A DNA stretch of 17,602 bases from Eimeria necatrix (taxonomy: Eukaryota > Apicomplexa > Conoidasida > Eucoccidiorida > Eimeriidae), in NCBI RefSeq assembly GCF_000499385.1, contig NW_013653104.1:27501-45102 (forward strand), given 5' to 3'. Numbering within the stretch: position 1 is the stretch's first letter; every line of letters starts with the position of its first letter. A model generated the notes under the pieces. It searched no databases. It saw nothing but the letters and a program-made list of their open reading frames with translations, and was not told the origin of the DNA. Shown in pieces: positions 10,486 to 17,602 of the stretch. The position numbers were made by a program, and so were the translations under genes.

Positions 10486-11154
10486 TTCGCGCCAAACACT
10501 TCAAAATAATCCCAATAATGAAAAACAACTCCAAATAGTCCAAAGTTTCCGACAAAAGGCGCTTTTTTCCGCGAAAAATGACGCTTTTTCGACCCAGCTA
10601 CACCCTGCTGCTGCTGCTGCTGCTGCCGCGGCGCGCAGCAAGATGCAGCAGCAGCGCGGCGCCGCAAAAGCCAATTCGCAATTTACAAATTTGCTAATTT
10701 GCAAAATTGCAGAAATTGAAAAACTCTTTTTGCAAAGCTTTGTGCGGAAGCGGCGGCTGCAGCGCGGAGAGGCGGGCTCGCGGGAGCATCGGGAGCGGAG
10801 CAGCAAACGCGAGCTCGGAAACACCCAAAGTTTGTCTTTTCTTTCCAATTTTGAACTCAAAAAAAGACTTTTTTTGCAAATTCATTTCATTTTGTTTGCA
10901 GTTTTCCTCTTCCGGAGGTGAAGCCGCGAAGGCGGCCGCTGGTCCGACCGGGGGCTGGGGCTGCATGTCAACACTTGCTGTGGGACGACCTCTGGATTTT
11001 GCTGCTTGCGGACCCCAAAGATCCACTTATTTCCATTTAAATTCAATTTAATTCCTCGTAGTGCTGCGAAGAAAGCAGAAGACACAAAAATTCCCGCTTT
11101 TCCGCCCCGAGATCGCGCAGCAGCCGGCCGAGCTGCGGCGAACTCGCAGCCGAG
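10486..11154. other. Non-CAG stretch 5' of the small membrane protein gene, no gene assigned
   Basis: Mixed-composition DNA with only short CTG/CAG runs (10605-10652). A pyrimidine-rich TTTTGTTTGCAG at 10892-10903 resembles a plus-strand splice acceptor, and the following bases can be read FSSSGGEAAKAAAGPTGGWG. On the minus strand, other frames are equally open. It probably contains the promoter and leader of the gene starting at 10485. I cannot support a further gene. Confidence 0.4.
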
Positions 11155-11166
11155 GTGTATGTACAG
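11155..11166 (+). promoter_or_regulatory. GTGTATGTACAG motif (copy 6)
   Basis: The T-variant of the element, reading GAGGTGTATGTACAG/CTG on the plus strand, with the CAG fused to the core as in copy 3. No exon can be defended after it. Confidence 0.35.
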
Positions 11167-11219
11167 CTGACAGCAGCAGCAGATCCATTCAGTTTCAAGC
11201 AGCCGCCGGCTTTAATTAC

Positions 11220-11291
11220 TTCTTTTTGTTGTTTTGCACTTCTTCGGAGGACTTTAAATAGTTCTTTTTGCTGTTTTGCACTTCTTCGGAG
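11220..11291 (+). repeat. 30-bp direct repeat, period 42, one mismatch
   Basis: TTCTTTTTGYTGTTTTGCAC followed by TTCTTCGGAG occurs at 11220-11249 and 11262-11291 with one T/C difference. It is the clearest non-CAG tandem duplication in the window. The 12-base spacer is ACTTTAAATAG-like. Function unknown. Confidence 0.8.
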
Positions 11292-11345
11292 TTGCTTTCC
11301 CAGCTTGCTGCTGAAGAACTTGCAATGGACGCAGGATGGCAGTCA

Positions 11346-11476
11346 CTGTGCAGCCGCAGCTTCGTCTTTGTTCTTTTTTAAAATACTTTTTGGAATTAAA
11401 TTAGCAAAATTTTTGAATGTTTTATCATAAGAATGGGCCCAAAGTCGATTTATTTGATAATCCGCCATTATCTTGC
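11346..11476 (-). other. AT-rich small ORF of uncertain status
   Basis: A minus-strand ORF reading MADYQINRLWAHSYDKTFKN, then FANLIPKSILKKNKDEAAAA, Q, stop. It is varied in composition and free of repeats, unlike everything around it, and is preceded by TTGCAAG-ATA, a weak acceptor-like site. No homologue is recognised. It could be a last exon, an organelle-derived insert or chance. Confidence 0.2.
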
Positions 11477-11640
11477 AAACAGCATTCAGCTTAGAGCTGC
11501 TGCTGCAGAGTGCTGCAGCAGAAGTGCCTTTGGCTGCGCTGCAGCTTCCAGCTGCTGCTGCTTCTCTGGCGAAGTTTTGCTGCAGTGGGGCTTTTGAGTG
11601 CTGCAGCTGCTGCTGAAGACGCAGCAGAGGCTGCCAAATC

Positions 11641-11759
11641 CCCATTGCAGCAGCCAGCAGCAGCAGCAAGTTTCAGCAGCTAGCAGCAGCTGCTGCATTT
11701 GCCCCATTGCAGCAGCCAGCTGCAGCAGCAAGTTTCAGCAGCTAGCAGCAGCTGCTGCA
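11641..11759 (+). repeat. 62-bp tandem duplication in CAG-rich DNA
   Basis: Units 11641-11697 and 11703-11759 share CCCATTGCAGCAGCCAGC, then CAGCAGCAAGTTTCAGCAGC and TAGCAGCAGCTGCTGCA, with two or three differences. The period of 62 is not a multiple of three. Apart from this and CTG/CAG runs I see no gene in 11480-12000. Confidence 0.8.
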
Positions 11760-12013
11760 GCTCCCCAGAGGAGCGTGCTGCAGCGGCGGAGCAGCAAAAA
11801 GAACTCGAAAAGACAAAAGTGCTGCAGCAGCCCAGCAATTCGATTTGCTGCTGCTTCCCTTTGCTGCTGCTCGCAGGGCCTTCCTCAGTAGGAGGCCCTG
11901 AAGCCTCTAGCAAAAAGGAACTGCTGCTGCTGCTGCCGCTGCTGCTGCTGCTGCTGCTGGAAGTAATTAGCTGAGGCTACTCGAGGGCGGGCTGCAGCTG
12001 CGCTGCTGAAGGG

Positions 12014-12035
12014 CCCCAGCAGCAGCTCCTCTAGG

Positions 12036-12072
<37 letters not shown>

Positions 12073-12112
12073 CACTGACTTCCCCAGCAGCAGCTCCTCT
12101 AGGGCTGCTGCT

Positions 12113-12145
<33 letters not shown>

Positions 12146-12151
12146 CTGACT
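12014..12151 (+). repeat. About 68-bp tandem duplication with CTG core
   Basis: Units 12014-12080 and 12082-12151 both read CCCCAGCAGCAGCTCCTCTA, then GGG, a CTG run with CTGTTG interruptions, and GCACTGACT. They differ in the number and order of CTG/TTG units, as expected from slippage after a duplication. Confidence 0.8.
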
Positions 12152-12249
12152 GCTGCGGCTGCTTTGGCTCGCCTGCGCGCCGCTGCATGCAGCTGGAGAA
12201 GAAAAGATCAAATATAAAAATAGACGAAATGTTAGTTAATTAACTTCAC

Positions 12250-12454
12250 CTTTTCTTTTGCTGCTGGAGCGCAGCCCAGAGGCAGCGGGAGGGCATTGTG
12301 CAGTTTGCTGCAGCTGCTGCAGCAAGCTGTAGCTGCTGCAGCTGCTGCAGCTGCTGCGTTTCGCTTCCCTTGTCAAATGCGAGAAACGGAGAAGACAAGA
12401 GTCGCAACGAAAGACAAGACGGGAGGCGCCCCTGCGGGCTGCAGCAGCAGCAGG

Positions 12455-12489
<35 letters not shown>

Positions 12490-12730
12490 AGCAGCAGCCA
12501 GCTTGTTTCAGGCGCTGCTGCTGCTAGCTCCAATTCAGCTTTTCAAAAAGCTGCAGCAGCTCGCAGACGACGCAGAGATCTCTCAGCCTCAAAACTGGGC
12601 TCTGCTAGCGGCTCTGTCGCCTCGCAGCAGCAGCAGCAGCTGCTGCTGCTGCTGCGGCTGTGCCTTGCGCGCAGCTTGCTGCAGCAGCAGCTGCTGCTGC
12701 TGCAGCAAGCTGCATGCTGCTGCGCCTAGA
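12250..12730. repeat. CTGCAG-rich repeat region, no gene assigned
   Basis: Includes (CTGCAG)-type 9-base repeats (12305-12357), a CAG run (12463-12486) and CTG/CAG inverted runs (12628-12715). A plus-strand frame reads ASSNSAFQKAAAARRRRRDL and another reads LFQALLLLAPIQLFKKLQQL over the same bases. Both look plausible and no splice evidence favours either, so I assign none. Confidence 0.5.
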
Positions 12731-12784
12731 GTCTAAAAGCGCTGCAGAGTGTTCGAACTTCGCGTAAAGGGGAACTCCGCAACT

Positions 12785-13823
12785 TCACATTTTTGAGACT
12801 TTTGCAACTTGGGGAACAACTTGCATGACGCCGCCAACTCCCGAGCTCAGGAGTTTTATTTCTTCAGCAAACATTTCTTCTTTTAATCCCCTGAAAAAGA
12901 ATAAAAAGACTAAAGAAAGAATAAAAAGAATCTCCCTTCTACGCGCTTTGCAGCGAGCCCCGGCAGCTGCTGCAGCTGCTGCAGCTGCTGCAGCTGCTGC
13001 AGCTGCTGCAGCGCAGCAGAAGTGGTTTGCGAAGGCGAAGGGAAAGCTGAGGAGTTAATGAACTTTAAAAGTCTTTTTCTTCTTTTGTTGATCCACTCAC
13101 TTGTACAGAAGCTTGCTGGCTCCTCTGGGAGCTTCGCGAGCAGCCAAGGCTTGGGCTTGCTGCAGCACTTCGCCTTCACACAAGAAACACCGGCCCAGCC
13201 CCCGATCTCCCCCCAAAATAGCTTTTTGCTGCTGCAAAAAGGCTAAATAAGTCTCATTTAGAAGACTAAATGCGGAAATGCTGCTGCTGCTGCGTGGCCA
13301 GAGGCTGCGCATCAGCAGCTACTGGAAACGGAGCCGAAGCAGCAGAAGCCTGCTTGAGAAGAATATCCTTTGAATTTGTCACTGTTATAGAGTGGCTTTT
13401 AGTCCTTTAAGCTCAAAAAACAGCAATTTCTTCAAGTTCTTCAGCTGCTTCCTACTTAAGGCTTGTTTCAGCTTGAAGTGAAGGTCCCAGCAGCAGCGCA
13501 GGGAGGGCTGTGAACTTGAACGCCCAAAGCCCTTCCTTGCCCCACTAATGCTGCAGTACTTCGCACTAATTTGCATTAATTTCAAAAACAAAAGATTTGT
13601 TTCGAAGTTTGAATTCAGAGAGCAGCAAGAAAGTTCTTACCTGGCTCGCAGGCCGCGTCCACTATGCGGTTTCGAAGGCAGTCTTCGCCAGTCCATCTGC
13701 GGGCCCCCAGAATCGTAGGGGCCCACAAACTTCTGTCGATTTTGCTTTTAACAATTGCGCACATGCCTGCGTCGCAAGAAGCAGCAAAATGGGTCGGGTT
13801 CGCTTGCTGCAGCGCAGCAGACC

Positions 13824-13859
<36 letters not shown>

Positions 13860-14717
13860 GCTGCTGGGGAAGCTGCAAACTCGCACCTGGCGTCAGAGGC
13901 AGCCCGTTGTCTACTTCGTTGATGCACAAAAAGCCTCTTTTTCTGTTCATGACGCGAAAGTCGCAAGCAAGGGCAAGCATGGCTCCTCCTGCAAACTGCA
14001 GAGCAGCACAGCGAGAGCCGGGGAGGGCTCAAGCCCACAAGATGGGGGCCCCGGAGGCGCTGAGAGGGAGAAAGCTGCTGAAATTAATATTATTTAACAG
14101 TAATGGACTTACTGCGTGGCCGTTGATGGCTGCTACGAGGGGAACTGGAAAGGTAAGCAGGCGGCTGAGAACTGACGGAGAAGCAGCAGGCGCGTTGAGC
14201 AGCACAGAAACTTGAAAAACGTGAATTTCGGACCTTCATTTCTGGATTTTTAAGGGCTACGAGAATAATGGGGATTCCGAGCTTTTAAAAAAGCCTTATA
14301 AATGCATTTCGCACCATATTTGGTCCTTGTTTGGCTTGCAAAGACCAGATGTGCATCAGGGTCTAAGGAATTCAAGTTTCAGCTCACGGCAGTGAAAAGA
14401 CCCCAAAAGCTCCTTCGGCTGCGCCATTAGAACGTCAAGATTGAGGCCGTTGCTAAAGAACTTTCCTTCGCCCGTTATTACGCAGGCTGTAGGGCCGTCT
14501 TTGGCCTCTGAAGATCAAAGACGCAGATTGTTCAAGTTTTTGGAAAGGAAAGCTGGCGAATCTGAACAGGGCGGGGCCTCTTCAGGCGCGCACCTATTAT
14601 TGTTAGAAGCTGCTCAATGTCTTGGATGAATTCGAAGTCAATTCGGTTTTCATTTGTGCCAAGATGAATTGTGTAGACACCCCCCTGTGAAGGACCGAGC
14701 AGCTTGGGGTACTCCAT
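12785..14717 (-). CDS. Enoyl-CoA hydratase/isomerase family protein (delta3,delta2-enoyl-CoA isomerase type), peroxisomal signal
   Basis: Crotonase-fold enzyme of unsaturated fatty-acid beta-oxidation, predicted to shift the 3-enoyl double bond to the trans-2 position. Seven exons join in phase: 14717-14594, 14507-14388, 14171-14113, 13995-13887, 13766-13641, 13173-13101 and 12890-12785 (717 nt, 238 aa, close to plant isomerases of about 240 aa). The oxyanion-hole segments are GKFFSNGLNLD (56-66) and INGHAFAGGAMLALACDFRV (97-116). GFLCINEVD (122-130) carries the acidic residue expected for isomerase catalysis, and GARRWTGEDCLRNRIVDAA is the usual helix near 160-178. The last residues are SKM, a PTS1-type peroxisomal signal. 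The start has a CGCCATGG context. Exons are free of homopolymers; CTG repeats lie only in introns 4 and 6. An in-frame alternative acceptor at 14211 would lengthen exon 3 by 13 codons. A hydratase role is less likely but not excluded. Confidence 0.93.
12964..13008 (+). repeat. CAGCTGCTG 9-bp tandem repeat, five perfect copies
   Basis: Five exact copies in intron 6 of the isomerase gene. Each contains CAGCTG and, at junctions, CTGCAG, so the array is nearly self-complementary and could fold on either strand. Confidence 0.85.
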
Positions 14718-15440
14718 GGCGAACGACTTGTGCGGGAGACGAGAAGGAACTTGCAGATTACAAATGAAAATGTGGTTTTCAATGAATAAAATTAGTTTTA
14801 AGAAATAAAATCCGGCGCAGCCGACGGCCCTTCGCAACAAGAAGCTCAGCGGCTGGGCTGCGGTGACCCGGCCCACAGGAGTGGCGGGGGTGGTGCTGCA
14901 GCATTTTGGGGCGGCAGTTCTTTGAATTTTCGCCAAAATAACAGAAGAAATGGCTTTTAAAAGCCTTTGCAGTTGAGGCAAAGACAGGATTCCTCAAAGA
15001 AACAATGTTTCGTCAACCAGACTGGTCCAGCGGCGTTCATACCTGCTGCCCACTGGTCAAGTTGAACTGCATCTTCCGATGCGTGTCGAATCCGCTTTTT
15101 CTTTGCGAATATAATTATTTCTAAAACTCAAAAATGCTTTTTGTTTATGGAAAAAGGTTTGCAAATAAATTAATTTCTAAAATTCAAAATTTCTTTTCCT
15201 TCCGGAAAAGGCTGCTGGCGGTGCGGAGCGCCGGGAGCGCCGCCACTGGAGCACAGGTGAAACGCGGGCAGCCAGGCCGCAAGTGATGAATTAAAAATGC
15301 ATTTTCTGCATTTTTTGGGAAAATCTGCATAGCTTCTATTATTAAAACAATTGAGCGCTTCAGAGAAGCAAGGGACTGGCTAGAAGCCCCCCAAGTGGCG
15401 AAGACTGCAGCCAAACTCTAGTGGTACTTAGACTGCAGCG
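14718..15440. other. 5' flank of the isomerase gene, no gene seen
   Basis: Repeat-poor DNA with A/T-rich patches. A degenerate duplication of a TAATT-ATTTCTAAAA-TTCAAAA sequence occurs around 15106-15135 and 15165-15190. Open frames are short and lack recognisable motifs or good splice sites. It probably holds the promoter of the gene starting at 14717. Confidence 0.45.
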
Positions 15441-15559
15441 GAGTTAACTTCTCATTTGTGCTGCTGGTTTGCTGCTGGTTGAAGCATAAAGGTGAAGTTT
15501 TGGGTTTGCAGTTGGCTGCAACTGTTCTCGCGGGCCGCCAGCCTGCTGCCGCAGCTGGT

Positions 15560-15603
15560 GCAGAGCTGCTGCAGAGCTGCTGCAGGGCTGCTGCAGAGCT
15601 GCT
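15560..15603 (+). repeat. 11-bp tandem repeat GCAGAGCTGCT, four copies
   Basis: Four contiguous units with one A/G change in the third. The 11-base period is odd among the 3n-based repeats here and rules out a stable reading frame. Each unit contains AGCTGCT/AGCAGCT-like self-complementary bases. Confidence 0.85.
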
Positions 15604-15776
15604 GCAGCGCAGCACGTGCAGCACTTTCCGCTTTCCCGCCTGCTGCTGCAGCAGCAGCGGCGCTCCTTGGCCTGGCCCTAGCGGCGAACAGGACCAGTGG
15701 TTCATCTGGGGGAAGAATCCCTGCTGTGAACGCGCTGGGCAAATTCGAGTTGGAGTTCTCCGGCCGCTGCCGCAGC

Positions 15777-15779
<3 letters not shown>

Positions 15780-15809
<30 letters not shown>

Positions 15810-15831
15810 AGCAGCAGCAGCAGCAGCAGCG
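15780..15831 (+). repeat. Perfect inverted (CTG)n(CAG)n array
   Basis: A CTG run meets a CAG run at one CTGCAG, giving a perfect hairpin with arms of roughly 22 bases. Similar but smaller CTG-to-CAG inversions follow the stop codons of the F1-beta gene and each of its 3'-end copies. Confidence 0.9.
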
Positions 15832-15950
15832 GCTGCAGCTGTCTGCGGCTGCCTTGATGTTGGTTAAAATGCGAAAGGGCTCAAACCCCTGCCTGCCTGC
15901 CGGTGCTCTGCGCGTGCACTTGGTGCTAGCTGGGGCTCTAGCTGAGGTTG

Positions 15951-16010
15951 TAGCTAGCTAGCTAGCTAGCTAGCTAGCTAGCTAGCTAGCTGGCTAGCTA
16001 GCTAGCTAGC
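15951..16010 (+). repeat. TAGC tetranucleotide microsatellite, 15 units
   Basis: Fourteen perfect TAGC units and one TGGC (15991-15994). TAGC arrays are self-complementary (each GCTAGC is a palindrome). Upstream, 15925-15950 carries scattered GCTAGC, TCTAGC and GTAGC words that look like an eroded extension of the array. Confidence 0.95.
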
Positions 16011-16214
16011 GGGGCTCCTTGCTTGGGGGCGTGCTGCCAGCACATGGTGGCCTTGCTGCACGAAAAAAAGAACGAGCCCGCAAATGCACATGAAGAGCCT
16101 TTTGGATATTTGCAGAAAGAAAGAAATGAAAGAAAGAAATGACTGCAAAGCAAGAAAAGCAGCAGCGCCCTCGCCCCCCTCCGGTGTACAGACCCCCGAA
16201 CGAAACGCGCCCTC

Positions 16215-16382
16215 CCCCCTCCCCCCAACGCTGCAGCAGCAGCAGCCCCCCCACTGCTGCTGCTGCTGCTGCTGCTGCAGCAGCGTCGCCCCCGCTGCTG
16301 CTGCTGCTGCTGCTGCTGCAGCGTCGCCCCCGCTGCTGCTGCTGCTGCTGCTGCAGCAGCAGCCCCGCTGCTGCTGCTGCAG
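16215..16382 (+). repeat. CTG arrays with GTCGCCCCCG spacers, 3' flank of V-ATPase C
   Basis: Three CTG runs, each ending CTGCAG, with GTCGCCCCCG between the first two junctions and CAGCCCCG at the third. The array runs right up to the stop codon of the V-ATPase gene (minus strand). A short GGTGTACAG at 16183-16191 looks like an internally shortened copy of the GGTGTAYGTRCA element. Confidence 0.8.
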
Positions 16383-17567
16383 CTAGGTGGCGAAGGGCTG
16401 GAGCGTGAGAAGGACGTAGGGGAAGAAGTCTTCGGCCTCGTTATTATCTTTGTCCAGACTTGCGTAGAATCTGTTTCCGAAAAGCCCCGGAGGAGTCAAC
16501 AGCGCATGCAGCTGGGCGTGGATCTTGGCCGGCCTTGGCGGGGCTGTTGGCCGCAGAAAGAGAGCCACGAAGTTCGCGGGGACTCCGAAGCGCAGCAGCG
16601 CGTCGCAGAAGACCCGCATGGCCTTCAGGTGGAGCCACGAGACGAAGATGTCGGAGAAGGCGGCGAAGCAGACGCGAGCGAGGAAGGCCTCGTGCTGCGA
16701 GCGCTCGGCCGTCGCTCGCGAGCGACGCTCCAGCAGCAGCCGCCCCGCCTGCGCGCTGTACGCGAACTCCCGCACGGCGAAGTGCTGCGCCGCTGCAGCG
16801 GACTTGAAGGCCTCCAGGCCCCTCTTGAAGACCACCACTCTCCAGAGACAGACTCCAGCACTGTCTGGAGGCAGCCCCAGCTTCTTAGCTGATCTGGGGA
16901 CTGCAGCAAGGGGACTCAGCCGCTCGTAGCAGCTCAGCCAGTGGCTCTCAGCCTCCAGAGGCACGCAGGCCACGGCGGTGGTCACCAGCTCCGAGGCCAC
17001 GAAGTCCCCCGGCTGGACCACTGCGGGGGTGAGCACCTCCCGCAGCTCCCGCTCGGAGTAGACCAGTGGACCATTTTCCCCACAGGGCCCCCGCGCCGCC
17101 TGCCAGGCCGCCACCTTGGCCCGGACTTCCTCCTCCAGCTTCCCCACGGACTGCACTATGGCCTCCAAGTGCTCCCGAATGGCCCGGGCCTTCGGGAACT
17201 TCGCCTCGTCCCAACTAAACCTCCTTATGTACTGGTCCACTGACAAGGAGTGCCGCTGCCAGACCACCTTCAGCTGGGCCTCTGGGTCCAGCTCCAAGGC
17301 CTGCCGCTCCACCCGCCGCAGCGCAGCCTCCACCGCAGAGTCCTGCTGCTGCAGCAGGTCCACTGCGCGCACCAAGTCGTCGAAGGAGCCGAACTTCAGC
17401 CCCGTCGGCACTTCAAACAGCCCCACGTCGTCGCACAGCGGCGCCCGGCCCCCCACCAGCGCGTTCCGCACCTGCGAGTGCACCAACTCCGCAGTCTGGC
17501 TCTCCCGCAGGCTGCTCGCCACCAGCCAGAACGCAGGCTTCGCCTCCCGCCGCTTCCCCTCCGCCAT
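16383..17567 (-). CDS. V-type H+-ATPase subunit C (V1 sector)
   Basis: Subunit C is a peripheral-stalk component of V1 that bridges to the membrane sector and is released when V-ATPase disassembles. It thereby controls proton pumping into vacuoles and acidic organelles. The gene is a single exon of 394 codons ending TAG; yeast and animal proteins are about 380-390 aa, so it is full length. Family landmarks: FWLVASS (13-19), the extended helical arm with DQYIRRFSWDEAKFP (111-125) and charged helices around 140-160, VPRSAKKL, LWRVVVFKRGLEAFKSAAA and REFAY. C-terminally it has FSDIFVSWLHLKAMRVFCDA, LLRFGVPANFVALFLRP and the final FFPYVLL. The start has G at -3 and sits just inside a CTG-rich 5' flank. 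Coding DNA is GC-rich and has no homopolymer run longer than about four residues, unlike F1-beta. Confidence 0.95.
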   Translation of the reverse strand: MAEGKRREAKPAFWLVASSLRESQTAELVHSQVRNALVGGRAPLCDDVGLFEVPTGLKFGSFDDLVRAVDLLQQQDSAVEAALRRVERQALELDPEAQLKVVWQRHSLSVDQYIRRFSWDEAKFPKARAIREHLEAIVQSVGKLEEEVRAKVAAWQAARGPCGENGPLVYSERELREVLTPAVVQPGDFVASELVTTAVACVPLEAESHWLSCYERLSPLAAVPRSAKKLGLPPDSAGVCLWRVVVFKRGLEAFKSAAAAQHFAVREFAYSAQAGRLLLERRSRATAERSQHEAFLARVCFAAFSDIFVSWLHLKAMRVFCDALLRFGVPANFVALFLRPTAPPRPAKIHAQLHALLTPPGLFGNRFYASLDKDNNEAEDFFPYVLLTLQPFAT

Positions 17568-17602
17568 CCCTCCTGCTCCTGCTGCTGCTGCTGCTGCTGC
17601 TG

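Noticed and set aside
12184..12717. TGCATGC words at 12184-12191 and 12711-12717
   Set aside because: TGCATGC is a known regulatory word in coccidian promoters, but in this TGC/GCA-rich DNA it can arise by chance, and neither site is upstream of a gene I can define.
13385..13591. Minus-strand ORF of 68 aa between isomerase exons 5 and 6
   Set aside because: It lies wholly inside intron 5. Joining exon 5 directly to exon 6 keeps phase and gives a protein of the expected family length, so it is not needed.
16460..16929. Plus-strand Arg/Ala-rich ORFs opposite V-ATPase C
   Set aside because: Antisense shadows of a GC-rich, clearly identified gene.

Overview
The window looks like nuclear DNA of a coccidian apicomplexan, most probably Eimeria. 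It is saturated with CAG/CTG trinucleotide arrays, carries several interstitial tracts of the telomere-type heptamer TTTAGGG/AAACCCT, and its protein genes are intron-containing. Dense CAG repeats encoding homopolymer runs, interspersed telomere-like repeats, and alternation of repeat-rich and repeat-poor segments are known traits of Eimeria genomes. Roughly 1-12,700 is repeat-rich. From about 12,740 to 17,570 coding exons are largely repeat-free and repeats are confined to introns and intergenic DNA.

Four genes are well supported, all on the minus strand. (1) 6879-4055: mitochondrial F1-ATP synthase beta subunit, three coding exons, 577 aa, with poly-Ala and poly-Gln insertions inside the enzyme. 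Three degenerate tandem copies of its last ~80 coding bases lie downstream (3974-3894, 3823-3754, 3666-3583). (2) 10485-9597: a two-exon, 114-aa single-pass membrane protein that I cannot name; its intron holds a striking CAC/CAG array. (3) 14717-12785: a seven-exon, 238-aa enoyl-CoA hydratase/isomerase family protein (delta3,delta2-enoyl-CoA isomerase type) ending in Ser-Lys-Met, a peroxisomal targeting signal. (4) 17567-16383: intronless V-type H+-ATPase subunit C, 394 aa. A fifth, unnamed and incompletely resolved plus-strand gene occupies about 1240-3228 and may extend to the left edge.

The rest (7,270-9,600, 10,500-12,750 and 14,720-16,380) is mainly simple repeats, higher-order minisatellites built from CAG/CTG, and AT-rich tracts; I found no further gene there that I can defend.

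Two patterns cut across the annotation. A near-palindrome, GGTGTAYGTRCA, occurs six times. In each copy, read in one orientation, a CAG follows directly or within a few bases, and at least two copies sit right at splice acceptors of good exons. Second, the F1-beta 3' end has been copied in tandem together with its CTG/CAG tail, and the copies differ from the gene mostly at synonymous positions. I see no evidence of a novel multigene system; the functions shown are ordinary housekeeping (oxidative phosphorylation, vacuolar acidification, fatty-acid metabolism) set in an unusual repeat landscape.
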